DNA of 64,000 nucleotides, taken from NCBI GenBank assembly GCA_028826165.1, contig JAPDFW010000090.1, positions 225,783 to 289,782 of the forward strand, given 5' to 3'. Each line of letters opens with the position of its first letter. The first letter of the stretch is position 1. Below, in pieces: positions 60,700-64,000 of the stretch. Source of the DNA: Anaeramoeba ignava. Taxonomy: Eukaryota; Metamonada; Anaeramoebidae. The notes under the pieces are model-generated. The model did no database searches. It was not told where the DNA came from and worked only from the letters and a program-made list of their open reading frames with translations. The translations under genes and the position numbers were made by a program.

Positions 60700-61125
60700 A
60701 GAATTAAAATCAAAATAAAAATCAAAATTAAAATTAAAATTAAAAATAAAATTAGAATTCAAATTCATTTATAAAATTAAAATTAAAATTAAAATTAAAA
60801 TTAAAATTATAATTAAAATTTAAAATTAAAATTAAAATTAAAATTATAATTAAAATTAAAATTAAAATTAAAATTAAAATTAAAATCAAAATTAAAATTA
60901 AAATTAAAATTAAAATTAAAATTAAAATTAAAATTAAAATTAAAATTAAAATTAAAAATTAAAATTAAAATTAAAATTAAAATTAAAATTAAAATTAAAA
61001 TTAAAATTAAAATTCATTTATAAAATTAAAATTAAAATTAAAATTAAAATTAAAATTAAAAATGAAATTAAAATTAAAATTAAAAATAAAAATAAAAATA
61101 AAATTAAAATTAAAATTAAATTTAA
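60700..61125. repeat. Myosin intron 2, (AAAATT)n
   Basis: AAAATT hexamers with TTCATTTATAAAATT interruptions, the interruption present twice (near 60765 and 61015), fill the intron before the 17-nt P-loop exon. Confidence 0.88.
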
Positions 61126-61609
61126 AATTAGTGGTGAAAGTGGATCTGGTATTTTATTTCTTTTAAAAAAAAAGAAAGAAGAAAATTTAATTATAAATTA
61201 TAAATTATAGGAAAAACACAAACAACAAAAGAGATTATGGAATTTCTTTTACTTAATTCTTTAATTGAAAATGAAAATCAAAATATTAAAAAAATTCAAA
61301 GTTGTTTTAAATTATTAGAAGTATTTGGAAATGCAGCAACAAAACAAAATCCAAATTCAACAAGATTTGTAATAAATTATAATATTATAATATTATAATA
61401 TTAAATTGATTTTCATTTTTTTTGAATTCAATTTTAAAGGAAAGCTTTTTTGAAATTCATTTTAATAAAAAAGGAAATATTTGTGGAATGAAAGTTAATA
61501 AAATATTTATTGAAAGTTCAAGAATTTATACAAGAAAAAAAGGAGAAAGAAATTTTCATATATTTTATCAATTACTTAGAGGATTAAAAATTGAAGAAAA
61601 AGGTTGAAA

Positions 61610-61792
61610 AAATTTATTTAAAATTTATTTGAAAATTTATTTAAAAATTTATTTAAAAATTTATTTGAAAATTTATTTAAAAATTTATATAAAAATTTAT
61701 TTAAAAATTTATTTAAAAATTTATTTAATAATTTATTTAAAAATTTATTTAAAAATTTATTTAAAAATTTATTTAAAAATTTATTTAAAAAA
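61610..61792. repeat. Myosin intron 5, 12-bp AAAAATTTATTT repeats
   Basis: About 15 near-perfect copies of a 12-bp unit AAAAATTTATTT, directly between the GTTGAA donor and an AAATAG acceptor. Open in several frames as Lys/Phe/Leu/Asn shadow ORFs. Confidence 0.9.
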
Positions 61793-64000
61793 TAGAACAA
61801 TTAGGTGTTTCTTCAATCGATGAATTTAATTTTTTAACACAAAGTGGAAGATTTAGTATTGAAGGTGTTAATGATTCTCATGAACTTGTTAAAACACAAC
61901 AAGCATTTAATGATCTTGGAATTACACAAAAAACACAATCAAAAATATTTCAAATTCTTATTGCAATTTTATTTATTGGAAATATTCAATTTGAAGAAGA
62001 AAATGAAAATGCTATAATTTCAAATCAAACAACAATTTCTTGGATTTCATCTTTAATTAAAGTTGATCCTAATTCTTTAATAAATTCTTTAACTTTTAAA
62101 ACAATTTCATCTGAAATTTCAACAGATACAATTTCTGCTTATTCAATTCCACAAACTCTTAATGAAGTCTGTTTTCTTTTTTTAAAGAAAAATTCAAATT
62201 TAAATTCAAATTTTTTTGTTTTATTTTGTTTTAGGCACAAAAAACAAGAGATGCTTTAGCTTCTGAAATGTATTCAAGAGTTTTTGAATATATTATTGAA
62301 ATAATCAATAAAAATTTAAATAGTAATCAAGATCATGAATTCGAAATCAAAATTCTTGATTATTCAGGTTTCCAAAAAATTGATAAACAAGATTTAAATG
62401 GATTATTTACAAATTATTTAAATGAAAAATTACAACAATTATCAACAATAAATATCCTTAAAAAAGATCAATCTCAATATCAAAAAGAGAAAATTAAATG
62501 GCAAAATATCCCATTTAATGATAATCAAATTATATGTAATTTTATAGAAGATCAAGATCCAAATGGAATTATTTATTCTATAAATAAATCTTGTGAAGAT
62601 CCAAATAAATATGAATTGGATCAATTAATTTCTCAAATACAAAAATTGCAGAGAAATCTCAGAAAAAATCAAATATTCACCAAAAACAATCAGAATTTAT
62701 AATTTCTCATTTTTTTGGAGATGTAATTTATCAAATTATTTATATTTAAATAACAAAATTATCATTTTAAAAAAAATTTTTTTTTATAATTATTTAGGTT
62801 GTTTATAATATTGATAATTTTTTTCAAGAAAATTCAAGAATGATTCAATTTGATTCTATTGTAATGTTACAAACAAGTAAATTGAAATTGATTAAGAAAA
62901 TATTCTCAGCAAATATTGCAAATATTCAAAATAAAACTGGAAATTTATTGGGAACAAAATTTATTCAAATTATTCAAGAATTGGAAAAAATATTCAAGAA
63001 ATGAAACAACATATTATTTATTGTATTCGAGCAAATAATTCAAAAAAATTAAATAGTTTCGAAAGTAAATATGTTCAACAACAAGTTGATTCAATGCAAT
63101 TAGTTCCATTAAGTAAATTATCAGAAAATTGAAAATTGAAAATTGAATTAAATAATTTTAATTCTTCTTTTTAAATTTTCAAAAAAAAACAGTTAAAATG
63201 AAAAAGAGTATCTTTTTATCAAGAAAGTCCAAAACATTTTATTAATGATTATGGAATTATTAGCAATCAAACATGGCCAGAATTTAGAGGAGAACTTCAA
63301 CTTGGTGTGAAAATAATTTTACAAAAATTGGAAGCAAATGAAAAAGATTATGAAATTGGAGAATCTGATCTTTTATATTTATAAACCTGAAATTATTGTT
63401 AAATTGGATAAATTCAAACAAATTAAACTTGATGAAGCAGCAATAAAAATACAAAAAGTTATCGAAAATATGAAGAAAAATGAATGAACCAAAAGAAAGA
63501 GAAAAGGATTCAAATCAAAATCAAAAATTAAGAACAAGTAGACCAAAAGTCAAGTTCATAAAAATAATATGTTTTATTTTTCAAATCCAGAAATTATCAA
63601 ATTGATGGAACTTTTATAGTTATGATTCTGAAAAATTACTTTATTCAAATGAAATCCACAGAATAAAATTCACCAAATTAAGAAGTAAACCAAAAGAGAA
63701 AAATCTGCAATAATTTTAACAGAAGATGCTTTATATTTAATTGGAAGTAGAAGGAAAAAAAGAAAATCTAAAGGAAAAGATGAATCTGAATTGAAAATTA
63801 CCACAAGACTTCCTTTACCAGAAATTAACGAAATTCACATTTCAAAAATTTGAAGATCCGTTTATATTGTTTAAAAGTTTCTAAACAAGATATTTTTATT
63901 GAAGATGAAAATAAATCAAATTTTATTAAAATTTTAACAGAAAATCGAAAATCAAAAGAGCTTCAATTCCTATTCAAGAGTTAATAAATTCACTTGAATT

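Larger units (their letters stand above)
60299..64000 (+). pseudogene. Class I myosin heavy chain; 3' part frame-damaged and cut by the window
   Basis: Exons 60299-60424, 60511-60686, 61132-61148, 61211-61368, 61440-61602, 61796-62166 and 62235-about 62700 encode a myosin head: TYIGYYLVRLNSF, P-loop GESGSGKT, FKLLEVFGNAATKQNPNSTRF, GERNFHIFYQLLRG, relay-like ILDYSGF and NEKLQQ. Beyond 62690 I recognise, in changing frames, FIISHFFGDVVY, YCIRAN, a converter (RVSFYQESPKHF, DYEIGESD), one IQ motif (DEAAIKIQKVI) and a TH1-like tail (ALYLIG, LPEINEIHISK, EDPFILFK). TH1 places it in class I, linking actin to acidic membranes. At least seven single-base indels, several in A or T runs, break the frame after 62690. 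Either the sequence is poor there or the gene is decaying; the head exons are intact. Confidence 0.75.

Overview
Organism. This is very AT-rich eukaryotic nuclear DNA. It has short GT-AG introns (mostly 45-100 bp), TAA and TGA both used as stops (standard code), long Asn/Gln/Glu-rich protein tracts, and micro- and minisatellites in nearly every long intron and spacer. Gene content (class I myosin, divergent actins, heterotrimeric G-alpha, BEACH, RCC1-BTB and BTB-armadillo proteins) fits a free-living amoeboid protist. An anaerobic amoeba such as Anaeramoeba is my best guess. That assignment is inference from style and content, not a database match.

Layout. 1-5.6 kb: a tandem pair of minus-strand repeat (propeller-like) surface proteins, one open and one carrying two frameshifts, separated by a 12-bp minisatellite. 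6.3-7.7 kb: a PABPN1-type nuclear poly(A)-binding protein. 7.75-9.1 kb: ten copies of a ~143-bp satellite. 9.2-15.5 kb: a RAD50-like ATPase with no visible zinc hook and a ~1,000-residue N/Q/E tail. 15.6-16.6 kb: a divergent actin-related protein. 17.6-21.0 kb: a BTB-coiled-coil-armadillo gene flanked on both sides by 11-bp repeat arrays. 23.8-26.3 kb: two tandem divergent actins. 26.4-27.2 kb: a NIT2-type omega-amidase. 27.4-37.5 kb: one BEACH-WD40 gene that I assemble from six exons (3,247 aa). 37.6-41.4 kb: a tandem RCC1-BTB pair, the second broken. 41.5-42.4 kb: ARL5. 42.6-49.0 kb: an Eps15-like EH-domain protein with a ~30-copy 20-residue array. 49.3-51.7 kb: APC4. 51.9-54.9 kb: G-alpha. 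55.1-56.2 kb: a UEV/MMS2 protein. 56.3-60.2 kb: a SAPS-domain PP6 regulatory subunit. 60.3 kb to the end: a class I myosin whose 3' part is full of single-base indels.

Together. Most genes are housekeeping or cytoskeleton/trafficking functions (endocytosis: EH protein, myosin I, actins; Golgi/endosome: ARL5, BEACH; cell cycle/ubiquitin/phosphatase: APC4, UEV, SAPS). Recurrent themes are tandem duplication with decay of one copy, one repeat family per intron, and a T-rich TTTTTCATTTTTT-like block before most start codons. I see no prokaryotic-style operon, CRISPR array, tRNA or rRNA. Exon structures come from GT/AG plus phase plus protein-family continuity and have not been checked against transcripts.
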